From Acidobacteriota bacterium (lineage in GTDB: Bacteria > Acidobacteriota > Polarisedimenticolia > Gp22-AA2), in NCBI GenBank assembly GCA_027297005.1, contig JAPUIN010000189.1, forward strand, positions 1-5,448: 5,448 nucleotides of DNA, read 5' to 3'. A model generated the notes under the pieces. The model ran no database searches. It saw nothing but the letters and a program-made list of their open reading frames with translations, and was not told the DNA's origin. The position numbers and the translations under genes are program-made. Positions 1 to 5,267 of this stretch are shown piece by piece (positions within the stretch are counted from its first letter, which is position 1; every line of letters begins with the position of its first letter).

Positions 1-389
1 TCCCGTTCACCGACACAGACCACGGGACGCAGGTCCCCGCGAAGAGCGGCGAGAACCTTGCGATTGACCATCTGGTCGGTCTCGCCGAGATGCTCGCGCC
101 GTTCCGAATGGCCGACGAGGGCATAGGTTACGCCGAGCTCCTGCAGCATGGAGGGGGACACCTCCCCCGTGAACGACCCCTCGCCCTCCCAGAACAGATC
201 CTGAGCGGCCAGCCGGATGGGGCTGGTCGCGATCACCTCGCGCACCGCCGGGAGGGCGGTGAACGACGGCGCGAGAGCGATCTCCCGGTCGGTCCGGTGG
301 GAAAGCTTGGGGACCAGGGTGCGGGCGAGATCGGCCGCCTCACGCGAGGTGAGGTGCATTTTCCAGTTGCCGATGATGAGCGGCGTCAT
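1..389 (-). CDS. tpiA: Triosephosphate isomerase, N-terminal part (3' end outside window)
   Basis: Cytosolic glycolytic enzyme that interconverts dihydroxyacetone phosphate and glyceraldehyde 3-phosphate. The 129 complete codons visible hold the family's N-terminal hallmarks: GNWKMH at residues 7-12, with the substrate-binding Asn8 and catalytic Lys10, and VGHSERR at 92-98, with the electrophilic His94. The segment then runs through the PVVCVGE strand and is cut by the window edge. The catalytic Glu, expected about 70 residues after the His, lies outside. The ATG at 389 is supported by a strong GGGAGG (395-400) with a 5-nt gap and by the family start. It lies 12 nt after the pgk stop, so it is the third gene of the gap-pgk-tpiA operon and probably has no promoter of its own. 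Nothing in the visible part looks damaged. Identification is firm; only the C-terminal half is unseen. Confidence 0.96.
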   Translation of the reverse strand, partial: MTPLIIGNWKMHLTSREAADLARTLVPKLSHRTDREIALAPSFTALPAVREVIATSPIRLAAQDLFWEGEGSFTGEVSPSMLQELGVTYALVGHSERREHLGETDQMVNRKVLAALRGDLRPVVCVGER

Positions 390-401
390 CTGAGCCTCCC
401 T

Positions 402-1607
402 TCAGGCGGCCCCGCCCGGCGCGCGGCTGAGTGCCAGAATGCCGGGCAGGTCGACTCCAGCGAGGAATTCCAGGGAGGCGCCGCCTCCCGTCGAGACGTG
501 GGTAAAGCGACCGGCCAGATCGAGCGCGATCATCGCGGCGGCCGAATCACCGCCACCGATGACGCTGAACGAGCGGGACGAGTCGATCCCATCCGCCACG
601 GCGCGGGTCCCCTCGTCGTACGGGGGGACCTCGAACATGCCCAGAGGACCGTTCCAGAAGATCGTGCGAGCGGAAGCGATCTCCTTCCGATACAGCTCCC
701 GCGTCTTCGGGCCGATGTCGAACGCGATCATCCCCCTTTCGATCGAAACGCCCCGGGTCGCGTGGCAAGCGGCCCCCGGCTCGGGCGAGCGCGCGACGAC
801 GTGGTCCTGTGGGAGGTGGAGCGCGACCCCCGTCTCCTGAGCGCGGGCGAGGATCACCTTCGCGTGCTCGATCTTCCCCTGCTCGATGCGCGACGATCCA
901 ACCGTCATCCCCTTTGCCTTCAAGAAGGTGTAGGCCATGGCGCCGCCAATAAGGATCGCGTCGACCTTGCCGATGAGATTGTGCAATAAATCCATCTTAT
1001 CCGAAACCTTGGCCCCGCCGAGGACCGCGATGTATGGGGATTCGTGGTGCTCCCGGAGCCGGCTGAGCATCTCCATCTCGCGTTCGAGGAGGAGGCCGAC
1101 GGCGGAGCCACTCAGGTGCCGGGGGATGCCGACGACCGACGCATGGGCCCGATGGGAGCTGCCGAACGCGTCGTTCACGAACAGGTCGGCCAGCCCTGCG
1201 AGTTGCGAGGCGAAGTCGGAATCGTTGGCTTCCTCCTCCTTGTGGAAGCGGAGGTTTTCGAGAAGCAGGATTTCCCCCTCAGCCAGGTCCCTGACCTCCC
1301 CCTCCACCTCGGGGCCGACGCAGTCGGGCGCCATCCGCACCGGCCTGGAGAGGAGGGTGGACAGCGGATCGATGACCGGCGCGAGGCTCATGTTCGGCAC
1401 CCGCTTCCCATGCGGCCGCCCCAGATGGGACGCTGCGACGATGCGTGCCTTTCTTTCGGCCAGGAGCTGAAGCGTGGGGAGGGAAGCCTTCAGCCGCGTG
1501 TCATCCGCGACCGACCCCCCACGCAGCGGCACATTGAAGTCGACCCGCACGAAGACGCGCTTGCCGCGCACATCGAGATCCCGCACCGAAAGTCTGCGGA
1601 AGTTCAT
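402..1607 (-). CDS. pgk: Phosphoglycerate kinase
   Basis: Cytosolic kinase that transfers the acyl phosphate of 1,3-bisphosphoglycerate to ADP, giving ATP and 3-phosphoglycerate. It has 401 residues, normal for bacterial PGK. The N-domain carries the signature RVDFNVPL (21-28, with Asp23 and Asn25), Arg38, HLGRP (61-65), ENLRF (117-121) and the SSHRAHAS loop (150-157, with Arg153), which together form the basic 3-phosphoglycerate patch. The C-domain carries GGAKVSDK (197-204, with Lys200 and Lys204), GPLGMFE (320-326), the nucleotide loop IGGGDS (350-355) and STGGGASLEFL (372-382). All key residues I know for the family are present. The start ATG at 1607 overlaps the gap stop as ATGA, so translation is probably coupled to gap. 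tpiA follows after 12 nt. Two long open frames on the opposite strand are GC-rich shadows of this gene. Confidence 0.98.
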   Translation of the reverse strand: MNFRRLSVRDLDVRGKRVFVRVDFNVPLRGGSVADDTRLKASLPTLQLLAERKARIVAASHLGRPHGKRVPNMSLAPVIDPLSTLLSRPVRMAPDCVGPEVEGEVRDLAEGEILLLENLRFHKEEEANDSDFASQLAGLADLFVNDAFGSSHRAHASVVGIPRHLSGSAVGLLLEREMEMLSRLREHHESPYIAVLGGAKVSDKMDLLHNLIGKVDAILIGGAMAYTFLKAKGMTVGSSRIEQGKIEHAKVILARAQETGVALHLPQDHVVARSPEPGAACHATRGVSIERGMIAFDIGPKTRELYRKEIASARTIFWNGPLGMFEVPPYDEGTRAVADGIDSSRSFSVIGGGDSAAAMIALDLAGRFTHVSTGGGASLEFLAGVDLPGILALSRAPGGAA

Positions 1608-2626
1608 CGTTGATTCCGACCTGCGCCGTCCTGCCGACGCACAATGTGGCGGACGAGATCGACGAGGCGCGCGACGTAACCACTCTCATTGTCGTACCAG
1701 GCCAGGATCTTCAGCAGCCGCTCCCCCTCGACCGCGAGGAGCGGGCCGTCGATGATTGCCGATCGGGGGTCGCCGAGGTAATCGATCGAGACGAGTTCCT
1801 CGTCCGAATATCCCAGTACCCCGAGGAGGGGACCGCTCGCGGCCCGCCTGAGCGCCCCCCGGACGGTCTCGAGGTCCGTCGGGCGACGCAGAATGATCGA
1901 CAGGTCGATCAATGAGACCGCCGCGGTTGGAACACGCACCGCGAGAGCGTAAACGCGTCCCTCCAGCTGCGGCATCACCCTCACGATCGCTCCGGCGGCC
2001 GACGTGGAGGTCGGGATCATCGACATGCCGGCCGCGCGCGCGCGCCGCGGGTCCCGGTGCGGCGTGTCCATCAGTACCTGGTTGTTGGTGTAACAGTGGA
2101 CCGTCGTCATCGCGGCGCGCTCGATGCCGAATTCCCGGTCCACCACCGTCATGACGGCCGCCATGGCGTTCGTGGTGCAGGAGGCGTTGGAGAGGATGCG
2201 GTGACGCTCCGGATCGTACAGGCTCTCATTGATGCCATAACAGATCATCAGATCGGCATCGTCCGAGGGGGAGGTGATGATGACATGCCCCGCCCCCCGC
2301 TCGAGATGACCGGCCGCCGCGGACCGGGAGGTGAATTGGCCGGTTGCTTCCAGAACCAGATCGACGCCGGCCTCGCTCCATGGTATCGAACCGGGCATCG
2401 TGGCGTGGGTGCAGCGGATCAAGCGGTCCCCGACGCGCAACCCGTCCTCGCGAGCGACAATCGGAGGGCCAGGCTTCCCGAACAGGGAGTCGTGGCGAAG
2501 CAGGTGGGCGAGGATCGCGCGATCCCCCAGATCGTTGACCGCGACAACCTGCAGATCGTCCAGGGTCAGGGAAGCCCTCAGGAACCCTCGTCCGATCCGG
2601 CCGAGTCCATTGATGCCGATCCGCAT
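1604..2626 (-). CDS. gap: Glyceraldehyde-3-phosphate dehydrogenase (type I-like)
   Basis: Cytosolic enzyme that oxidises and phosphorylates glyceraldehyde 3-phosphate to 1,3-bisphosphoglycerate with reduction of NAD. It has 340 residues. The Rossmann loop GLGRIG (7-12) is followed by Asp32 at the end of strand 2, which usually marks NAD rather than NADP preference. The catalytic Cys150 lies in SNASCTTN (146-153), the base is His177 in TTVHCYTN, and the phosphate-site Arg231 is in RVPT. Some usually conserved positions differ: Ala154 follows CTTN where Cys is common, Gly212 replaces the Lys of the usual AAKA, and Ser315 replaces Trp in the usual DNEWGY. These suggest a divergent subfamily, but the active site is complete. 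The open frame runs 55 codons further upstream; ATG 2626 is chosen because the family's MRIGINGLGR start sits there, with GGAG at 2637-2640. It is the first gene of the operon and overlaps pgk by 4 nt. Confidence 0.96.
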   Translation of the reverse strand: MRIGINGLGRIGRGFLRASLTLDDLQVVAVNDLGDRAILAHLLRHDSLFGKPGPPIVAREDGLRVGDRLIRCTHATMPGSIPWSEAGVDLVLEATGQFTSRSAAAGHLERGAGHVIITSPSDDADLMICYGINESLYDPERHRILSNASCTTNAMAAVMTVVDREFGIERAAMTTVHCYTNNQVLMDTPHRDPRRARAAGMSMIPTSTSAAGAIVRVMPQLEGRVYALAVRVPTAAVSLIDLSIILRRPTDLETVRGALRRAASGPLLGVLGYSDEELVSIDYLGDPRSAIIDGPLLAVEGERLLKILAWYDNESGYVARLVDLVRHIVRRQDGAGRNQR

Positions 2627-2646
2627 GCCCGCACCACTCCTAATAT

Positions 2647-2672
2647 GAAGTTCTCCCCCTCCCCCGAAGTTC
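2647..2672. repeat. Two GAAGTTC repeats in the gap leader
   Basis: GAAGTTC occurs at 2647-2653 and again at 2666-2672, 19 bp start to start (about two helical turns), separated by a C-rich tract. The motif is itself near-palindromic (GAA-N-TTC), and the second copy sits inside a larger inverted repeat, CCGAAGTTCGG (2664-2674). The pair lies between the possible gap promoter and the gap start, where an operator or a leader RNA element could act. The regulator is unknown, and chance cannot be excluded for 7-bp units. Confidence 0.4.
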
Positions 2673-2712
2673 GGAAGGTCGCGTCGCCGGTCCGTTGCGG
2701 GTGAAGCGATTG

Positions 2713-2746
2713 AGTATATAGGGAAATGGCCGCTATGCGGTGTCAG
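2713..2746 (-). promoter_or_regulatory. Possible promoter of the gap-pgk-tpiA operon
   Basis: On the minus strand an AT-rich TATATACT (2720-2713) stands out in an otherwise GC-rich intergenic region, about 90 nt upstream of the gap start, and resembles a -10 box. The best -35 candidate is CTGACA (2746-2741), but it lies 20-22 nt upstream of the -10 options, longer than the preferred 17. Other spacings give no recognisable -35. A promoter must lie in this region if the operon starts at gap, but this assignment is weak. Confidence 0.35.
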
Positions 2747-2818
2747 CGAGGCGGACCCGCGTCCGGAGGGGGGCAGCCCACGGCGCCTCACTCTGGGGTG
2801 ACCTTGCCGGTGCTATCC

Positions 2819-2847
2819 TTGACCGGGAGCGGGACGCCGGATAGGAT
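2819..2847 (+). promoter_or_regulatory. Sigma-70-like promoter for the DUF192 gene
   Basis: TTGACC (2819-2824) is followed after exactly 17 nt by TAGGAT (2842-2847), five and four matches to the two consensus boxes at the ideal spacing. Transcription would begin near 2854, giving a leader of about 60 nt before the ATG at 2917. It diverges from the gap operon and is the best promoter match in the shared intergenic region. Confidence 0.6.
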
Positions 2848-2897
2848 CCGTGGCCTGCCATTCCCCTTCAGGATGAATTCCGGGCACAATCAGAAAC

Positions 2898-2902
2898 GGA
2901 GG
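2898..2902 (+). promoter_or_regulatory. Ribosome binding site of the DUF192 gene, long spacing
   Basis: GGAGG ends 14 nt before the ATG at 2917, longer than the usual 5-9 nt. No in-frame ATG, GTG or TTG lies closer to it, and the 2917 ATG gives a proper signal peptide, so this is probably still the site used. The spacing suggests moderate translation. Confidence 0.5.
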
Positions 2903-2916
2903 TTCTCGAACTTGGG

Positions 2917-3480
2917 ATGAACAGGCACGTCGGCGCGCTTGTGCGGAGCCTGGCAATCCTCCTGCTCATGTCGTCCTTCCCGGCGACCCTCGCCTGCGCC
3001 GACCCGCCGCCCGACGGCACGGAGCAGCTGGCGGGGCGGGCAGGGGAGGGGGGGAAGGGGTCGGCCGGTCCCGCACGTGCGGTTCGCGAGGCGTTGCGTG
3101 CCGATGTTCTCTTTCCCGGAGGCCGCCGATTCGCGGCGGAGATCGCCGACACGTCTCTCCGCCAGGCCCGTGGCTACATGCGCCGCGCCGAGATCGGACC
3201 CGACGAGGCGATGGTGTTCGTATTCCAAGCCCTCGGCGTGAGGACCTTCTGGATGAAGAACGTGCTCGTTCCCCTCGACATGATCTGGATGGACGAGACG
3301 TTCCGGATTGTGCACATCGATCACGCCGTACCGCCATGCAGAGCGGACCCCTGTTCCTCATACGGCACGATTCGCGCGACGCGGTACTTGCTGGAGGTGG
3401 CCGGCGGCATCGCGAGGGCGGAAGAGCTCGCCGTAGGTGACCGATTGCAGATCACGCTTCCGGAATTGCCTCGCCAGTAA
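2917..3480 (+). CDS. Exported DUF192 family protein
   Basis: 187-residue protein of the DUF192 (UPF0127, PF02643) family, whose function is not established. Residues 1-28 look like a Sec signal peptide: Arg/His-containing N-region, hydrophobic LVRSLAILLLM, then a likely signal peptidase I cut after ACA (26-28). Cys27 is not in a canonical lipobox (TLAC lacks Leu at -3), so a lipoprotein is less likely. Residues 29-62 are a Gly/Pro-rich linker. The DUF192 domain spans about 63-183, with RGYMRR (86-91), MVFVF (99-103), FWMKNVLVPLDMIWMD (111-126), a CRADPC pair (141-146) that could form a disulfide outside the cytoplasm, and YLLEVAGG (157-164). The gene has its own promoter and terminator, so it is probably monocistronic. 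Its neighbours give no functional clue. Confidence 0.88.
   Translation: MNRHVGALVRSLAILLLMSSFPATLACADPPPDGTEQLAGRAGEGGKGSAGPARAVREALRADVLFPGGRRFAAEIADTSLRQARGYMRRAEIGPDEAMVFVFQALGVRTFWMKNVLVPLDMIWMDETFRIVHIDHAVPPCRADPCSSYGTIRATRYLLEVAGGIARAEELAVGDRLQITLPELPRQ
3032..3060 (+). other. G-rich tract with G-quadruplex potential
   Basis: Five runs of three or more G, separated by 1-2 nt, fall within 29 nt on the coding strand of the DUF192 gene. This fits the standard G-quadruplex pattern in both the non-template DNA and the mRNA. It encodes part of the Gly-rich linker (about residues 39-48) between the signal peptide and the DUF192 domain, where amino-acid constraint is low. Whether it folds or matters is not known. 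Confidence 0.6.
3071..3082. repeat. 12-bp perfect palindrome CCGCACGTGCGG, copy 1
   Basis: Perfect inverted repeat with a CACGTG core, inside the DUF192 coding region (codons for about residues 52-56, PARAV). An identical copy lies in the nuoA leader at 4317-4328. It sits just after the G-rich tract, in the linker-coding part. Confidence 0.55.
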
Positions 3481-3486
3481 TTCGTC

Positions 3487-3514
3487 AACCGTCAGGAAAC
3501 TGGCGGTTTTGTTG
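3487..3514 (+). terminator. Intrinsic terminator after the DUF192 gene
   Basis: A 9-bp stem pairs AACCGTCAG (3487-3495) with CTGGCGGTT (3500-3508), with one T-G wobble, around a stable GAAA tetraloop (3496-3499). A T-rich run, TTTTGTT, overlaps and follows the 3' arm. It starts 6 nt after the DUF192 stop and separates that gene from the transglycosylase. A competing weaker stem, CGCCAGT (3472-3478) with ACTGGCG (3499-3505), is also possible. Confidence 0.78.
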
Positions 3515-3532
3515 AATTGGATCAGGAGGCAC

Positions 3533-3561
3533 TTGACGGAGAGCGTGACTCGCGGTATCAG
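3533..3561 (+). promoter_or_regulatory. Promoter of the transglycosylase gene
   Basis: TTGACG (3533-3538) and TATCAG (3556-3561) are separated by exactly 17 nt, giving five and four matches to the sigma-70 boxes. The expected start near 3568 leaves a short leader of under 30 nt that still includes the ribosome binding site at 3579-3587. It lies just downstream of the terminator, as expected for an independent transcription unit. Confidence 0.5.
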
Positions 3562-3578
3562 GATCAGCACGTTCGGTT

Positions 3579-3587
3579 GGAGGAGGG
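3579..3587 (+). promoter_or_regulatory. Ribosome binding site that sets the transglycosylase start
   Basis: GGAGGAGGG ends 8 nt before the ATG at 3596. It decides between this start and an in-frame ATG at 3437, which would overlap the DUF192 gene and add 53 residues without signal-peptide character. Confidence 0.8.
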
Positions 3588-3595
3588 TTTCAGGC

Positions 3596-4222
3596 ATGAA
3601 GTTTTTCTTATCCGCGCTGATCTCGATCGTCATGCTGGTCGCCGGCTTTGTGCTGGGCGTCGAATACCAGCAACACCTCGAGAATCTCGACCAGGTCCAG
3701 TCGCTCGTGCGGGTGCAGCGGGCGAAAATTGACGAGCTGCGCAGAGAAAAACTGCAACTGCACACCGGGATCATGCTGCGGGACTACCTGGGAGAGGTGC
3801 GGGTCCGGCTGCCGCGAGAGACCATGCAAGGCATGAGCGAGTCGATCGCCGACGCTTCGATCAAGTATGACGTCCCCCCCGAGATGATCCTGGCCATCAT
3901 CCGGATCGAGAGCTCCTTCGACACCCTGGCAGTCTCCAATAAGGGGGCGATCGGGCTGATGCAACTGATGCCGGCAACGGCGCGGCAGATGGCGCAGGAA
4001 CTCCAGATCGACTGGCCGGGCGTCGAGATCCTGGAACACCCGGCAACCAATATCGAGATGGGAACCTATTACTTCACCAAGCTGCTCGCCCGGTTCGAAA
4101 ATCTGGCCGTTGCCCTGGCTGCCTACAACCACGGTCCGACCCGGATCGCCGATCTGGAGGATGCTCGGGTCGAGCTTCCGATGGGATACAGCCGCAAGGT
4201 TCTGCGGCACTATCACCCGTGA
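3596..4222 (+). CDS. Membrane-anchored lytic transglycosylase (SLT domain)
   Basis: 208-residue peptidoglycan lytic transglycosylase of the SLT/goose-lysozyme fold (PF01464), which cleaves the MurNAc-GlcNAc bond to leave 1,6-anhydro-MurNAc ends. Residues 3-22 are one hydrophobic segment with no evident cleavage site, so the protein is probably a signal-anchored enzyme facing the periplasm. Residues about 23-60, rich in Gln, Glu, Lys and Leu, look like a coiled-coil stalk. The catalytic domain starts near 80: catalytic Glu105 in IRIESSFD, the GLMQLMPAT motif (120-128) and AYNHGP (176-181). All three signature motifs are intact. The domain is short and has no LysM or other wall-binding module. 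ATG 3596 is chosen for its Shine-Dalgarno and hydrophobic N-terminus. It has its own promoter and no obvious partner gene; the exact MltE/Slt subfamily cannot be told from the sequence alone. Confidence 0.92.
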   Translation: MKFFLSALISIVMLVAGFVLGVEYQQHLENLDQVQSLVRVQRAKIDELRREKLQLHTGIMLRDYLGEVRVRLPRETMQGMSESIADASIKYDVPPEMILAIIRIESSFDTLAVSNKGAIGLMQLMPATARQMAQELQIDWPGVEILEHPATNIEMGTYYFTKLLARFENLAVALAAYNHGPTRIADLEDARVELPMGYSRKVLRHYHP

Positions 4223-4262
4223 GATCCACCCGAAAACTCTCTCGCGGCGCGACTTAGCTTCG

Positions 4263-4292
4263 TTGACACCCCGAAGAACGGTATGATATCTT
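4263..4292 (+). promoter_or_regulatory. Promoter of the nuo operon
   Basis: A perfect TTGACA (4263-4268) is followed by an AT-rich stretch. TATCTT (4287-4292) fits a -10 box with an 18-nt spacer; TGATAT (15-nt spacer) is a poorer alternative. Transcription would start near 4299, about 50 nt before nuoA. The -35 is flanked by an inverted repeat, CTTCG (4258-4262) and CGAAG (4272-4276), which could be an operator or chance. Confidence 0.6.
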
Positions 4293-4316
4293 ACGCTCCT
4301 TATTTGTCGCCCGCGA

Positions 4317-4328
4317 CCGCACGTGCGG
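4317..4328. repeat. 12-bp perfect palindrome CCGCACGTGCGG, copy 2, in the nuoA leader
   Basis: Identical to the copy at 3071-3082. It lies between the predicted transcription start and the GGGGGGAG Shine-Dalgarno (4336-4343) of nuoA. As DNA it could bind a dimeric regulator; as RNA it can form a short CCGC/GCGG hairpin 7 nt before the ribosome binding site. A function is inferred from position only. Confidence 0.55.
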
Positions 4329-4350
4329 GGGATCTGGGGGGAGTGTTGGC

Positions 4351-4704
4351 GTGGTCGAATATGTTCCGATATTAATTTTCCTCGTGGTGGCGGCCGCCTT
4401 CCCGGTGGTCACGCTGATCCTCGCCTACATCGTCCGCCCCAGCAACTACAACAAGACCAAGGTCGAAGCGTACGAGTGCGGCGTGCCGACCAGCGGCGAG
4501 CCGCGCGCGCGATACCCGGTCCGTTTCTACATCCTTGCGGTTTTGTTCGTCGTTTTCGATGTGGAGACAATCTTTCTGTTCCCGTGGGCCGTGAAGTACC
4601 GCGTCCTGGGGCTCTTCGGATTCGTGGAGATGGTGGTCTTCCTGGGGATCCTTCTCATCGGCTATGCCTACGCCTGGAAGAAAGGGGCGTTGGAATGGGT
4701 CTGA
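4351..4704 (+). CDS. nuoA: NADH-quinone oxidoreductase subunit A (complex I)
   Basis: Small membrane subunit of proton-pumping NADH:quinone oxidoreductase, homologous to mitochondrial ND3, near the junction of the membrane arm and the quinone site. Its 117 residues form three predicted helices: about 5-28, 58-80 and 86-109. The loop after helix 1 holds the conserved YECG (41-44), whose Cys matches the ND3 loop cysteine that reports the active/deactive state in mitochondria. Helix 2 carries the signature [11 protein letters not shown] (69-79), with membrane-buried Asp70 and Glu72. The start is GTG at 4351, supported by GGGGGGAG (4336-4343) 7 nt upstream and by the length normal for the family. 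It is the first gene of the operon, and its last 10 nt overlap nuoB, a common arrangement. Confidence 0.96.
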   Translation: MVEYVPILIFLVVAAAFPVVTLILAYIVRPSNYNKTKVEAYECGVPTSGEPRARYPVRFYILAVLFVVFDVETIFLFPWAVKYRVLGLFGFVEMVVFLGILLIGYAYAWKKGALEWV

Positions 4705-5183
4705 TCGAAAACCGCTTTCACCCGAATATCATCACGACGACGATCGACAAGGTCTTCAACTGGGCGCGCAAGTCGGCCCTCTGGCCGATGTCGTTCGGGC
4801 TGGCCTGCTGCGCGATCGAGATGATGGCTACGGTCGCATCGCGTTATGACATCGACCGGTTCGGGGCGGGAGTGTTCCGGTCGACGCCGCGCCAGTCGGA
4901 CGTGATGATTGTGGCCGGTACCCCGTGCGAGAAGATGGCACCGATCATCAAGCGCCTGTATGATCAGATGCCGGATCCCAAGTGGGTCATTGCCATGGGC
5001 GCCTGCGCCACGTGCGGTGGGCCGTTCCCCACCTACAGCGTCATCCAGGGAGTCGATCGGATCGTTCCGGTCGACGTCTACATCCCGGGATGCCCGCCGC
5101 GGCCGGAAGCCCTGCTGTATGGATTCCTCAAGCTGCAGGACAAGATCGACAAAATGAGTATTGCCCGGCGTGCGATTGCCTGA
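4695..5183 (+). CDS. nuoB: NADH-quinone oxidoreductase subunit B (complex I, N2 cluster)
   Basis: Peripheral-arm subunit of complex I that holds the terminal [4Fe-4S] cluster N2, which passes electrons to quinone. It has 162 residues. The N2 ligands are visible: tandem Cys38-Cys39 in [11 protein letters not shown], Cys104 in MGACATCGG and Cys133 in [13 protein letters not shown]. Two further cysteines are less usual: Cys107 (so C-A-T-C at 104-107) and Cys78 in GTPCEKMAP, one residue off from the GTCFTKMAP of E. coli NuoB. The ATG at 4695 is set by the family's N-terminus and a GGGG 7 nt upstream; the same frame stays open back to 4323 inside nuoA, but that part is a shadow. It overlaps nuoA by 10 nt, suggesting coupled translation, and is followed by an 84-nt spacer before nuoC. 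Confidence 0.97.
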   Translation: MGLIENRFHPNIITTTIDKVFNWARKSALWPMSFGLACCAIEMMATVASRYDIDRFGAGVFRSTPRQSDVMIVAGTPCEKMAPIIKRLYDQMPDPKWVIAMGACATCGGPFPTYSVIQGVDRIVPVDVYIPGCPPRPEALLYGFLKLQDKIDKMSIARRAIA

Positions 5184-5242
5184 GCGCGGAGGCAAGATGC
5201 ATGGGCTGGGAAGGGCCGCACGACTCCGAGAGTTGCCTGCGC
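5184..5242 (+). other. Potential RNA stem in the nuoB-nuoC spacer
   Basis: AGGCAA (5190-5195) can pair either with TTGCCT at the nuoB end (5176-5181, 8-nt loop across the stop codon) or with TTGCCT downstream (5233-5238). The latter is extended by GCGC/GCGC (5184-5187 with 5239-5242) after a 2-nt bulge. No T-run follows, so it is not an intrinsic terminator. It could be a processing or attenuation element inside the operon, or simply chance in GC-rich DNA. Confidence 0.4.
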
Positions 5243-5267
5243 TTGTGAAAAATAGTGCGAGCGTTCC

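Noticed and set aside
90..989. Long plus-strand open frame of 299 codons across the start of tpiA and the end of pgk
   Set aside because: Antisense to two clearly conserved genes, with low-complexity Arg/Gly-rich composition and no recognisable domain; typical of GC-rich shadow frames.
1044..1613. Plus-strand open frame of 189 codons antisense to pgk
   Set aside because: Fully inside the pgk coding region, with no family resemblance and no ribosome binding site of note.
2057..2704. Plus-strand open frame of 215 codons antisense to gap
   Set aside because: It mirrors the conserved gap sequence; its length is explained by GC-rich codon bias and its translation resembles no protein I know.
2627..2791. 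55-codon N-terminal extension of gap
   Set aside because: GAPDH proteins start at the Rossmann strand encoded from 2626, and the extension would cover the likely promoter and leader.
2726..2920. Small open frame in the divergent intergenic region
   Set aside because: It runs over the promoter of the DUF192 gene, lacks a good ribosome binding site and has a Gly/Pro/Arg-rich, non-protein-like translation.
3437..3595. In-frame upstream extension of the transglycosylase starting inside the DUF192 gene
   Set aside because: It spans the terminator and promoter, buries the signal anchor 53 residues inside the protein and lacks a ribosome binding site; ATG 3596 has an excellent one.
4242..4252. TCGCGGCGCGA as a terminator after the transglycosylase gene
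   Set aside because: Only a 4-bp stem with a 3-nt loop and no T-run; too weak to call.
4323..4694. In-frame upstream extension of nuoB reaching back through nuoA
   Set aside because: It is an out-of-frame reading of nuoA; nuoB homology begins at the ATG at 4695.
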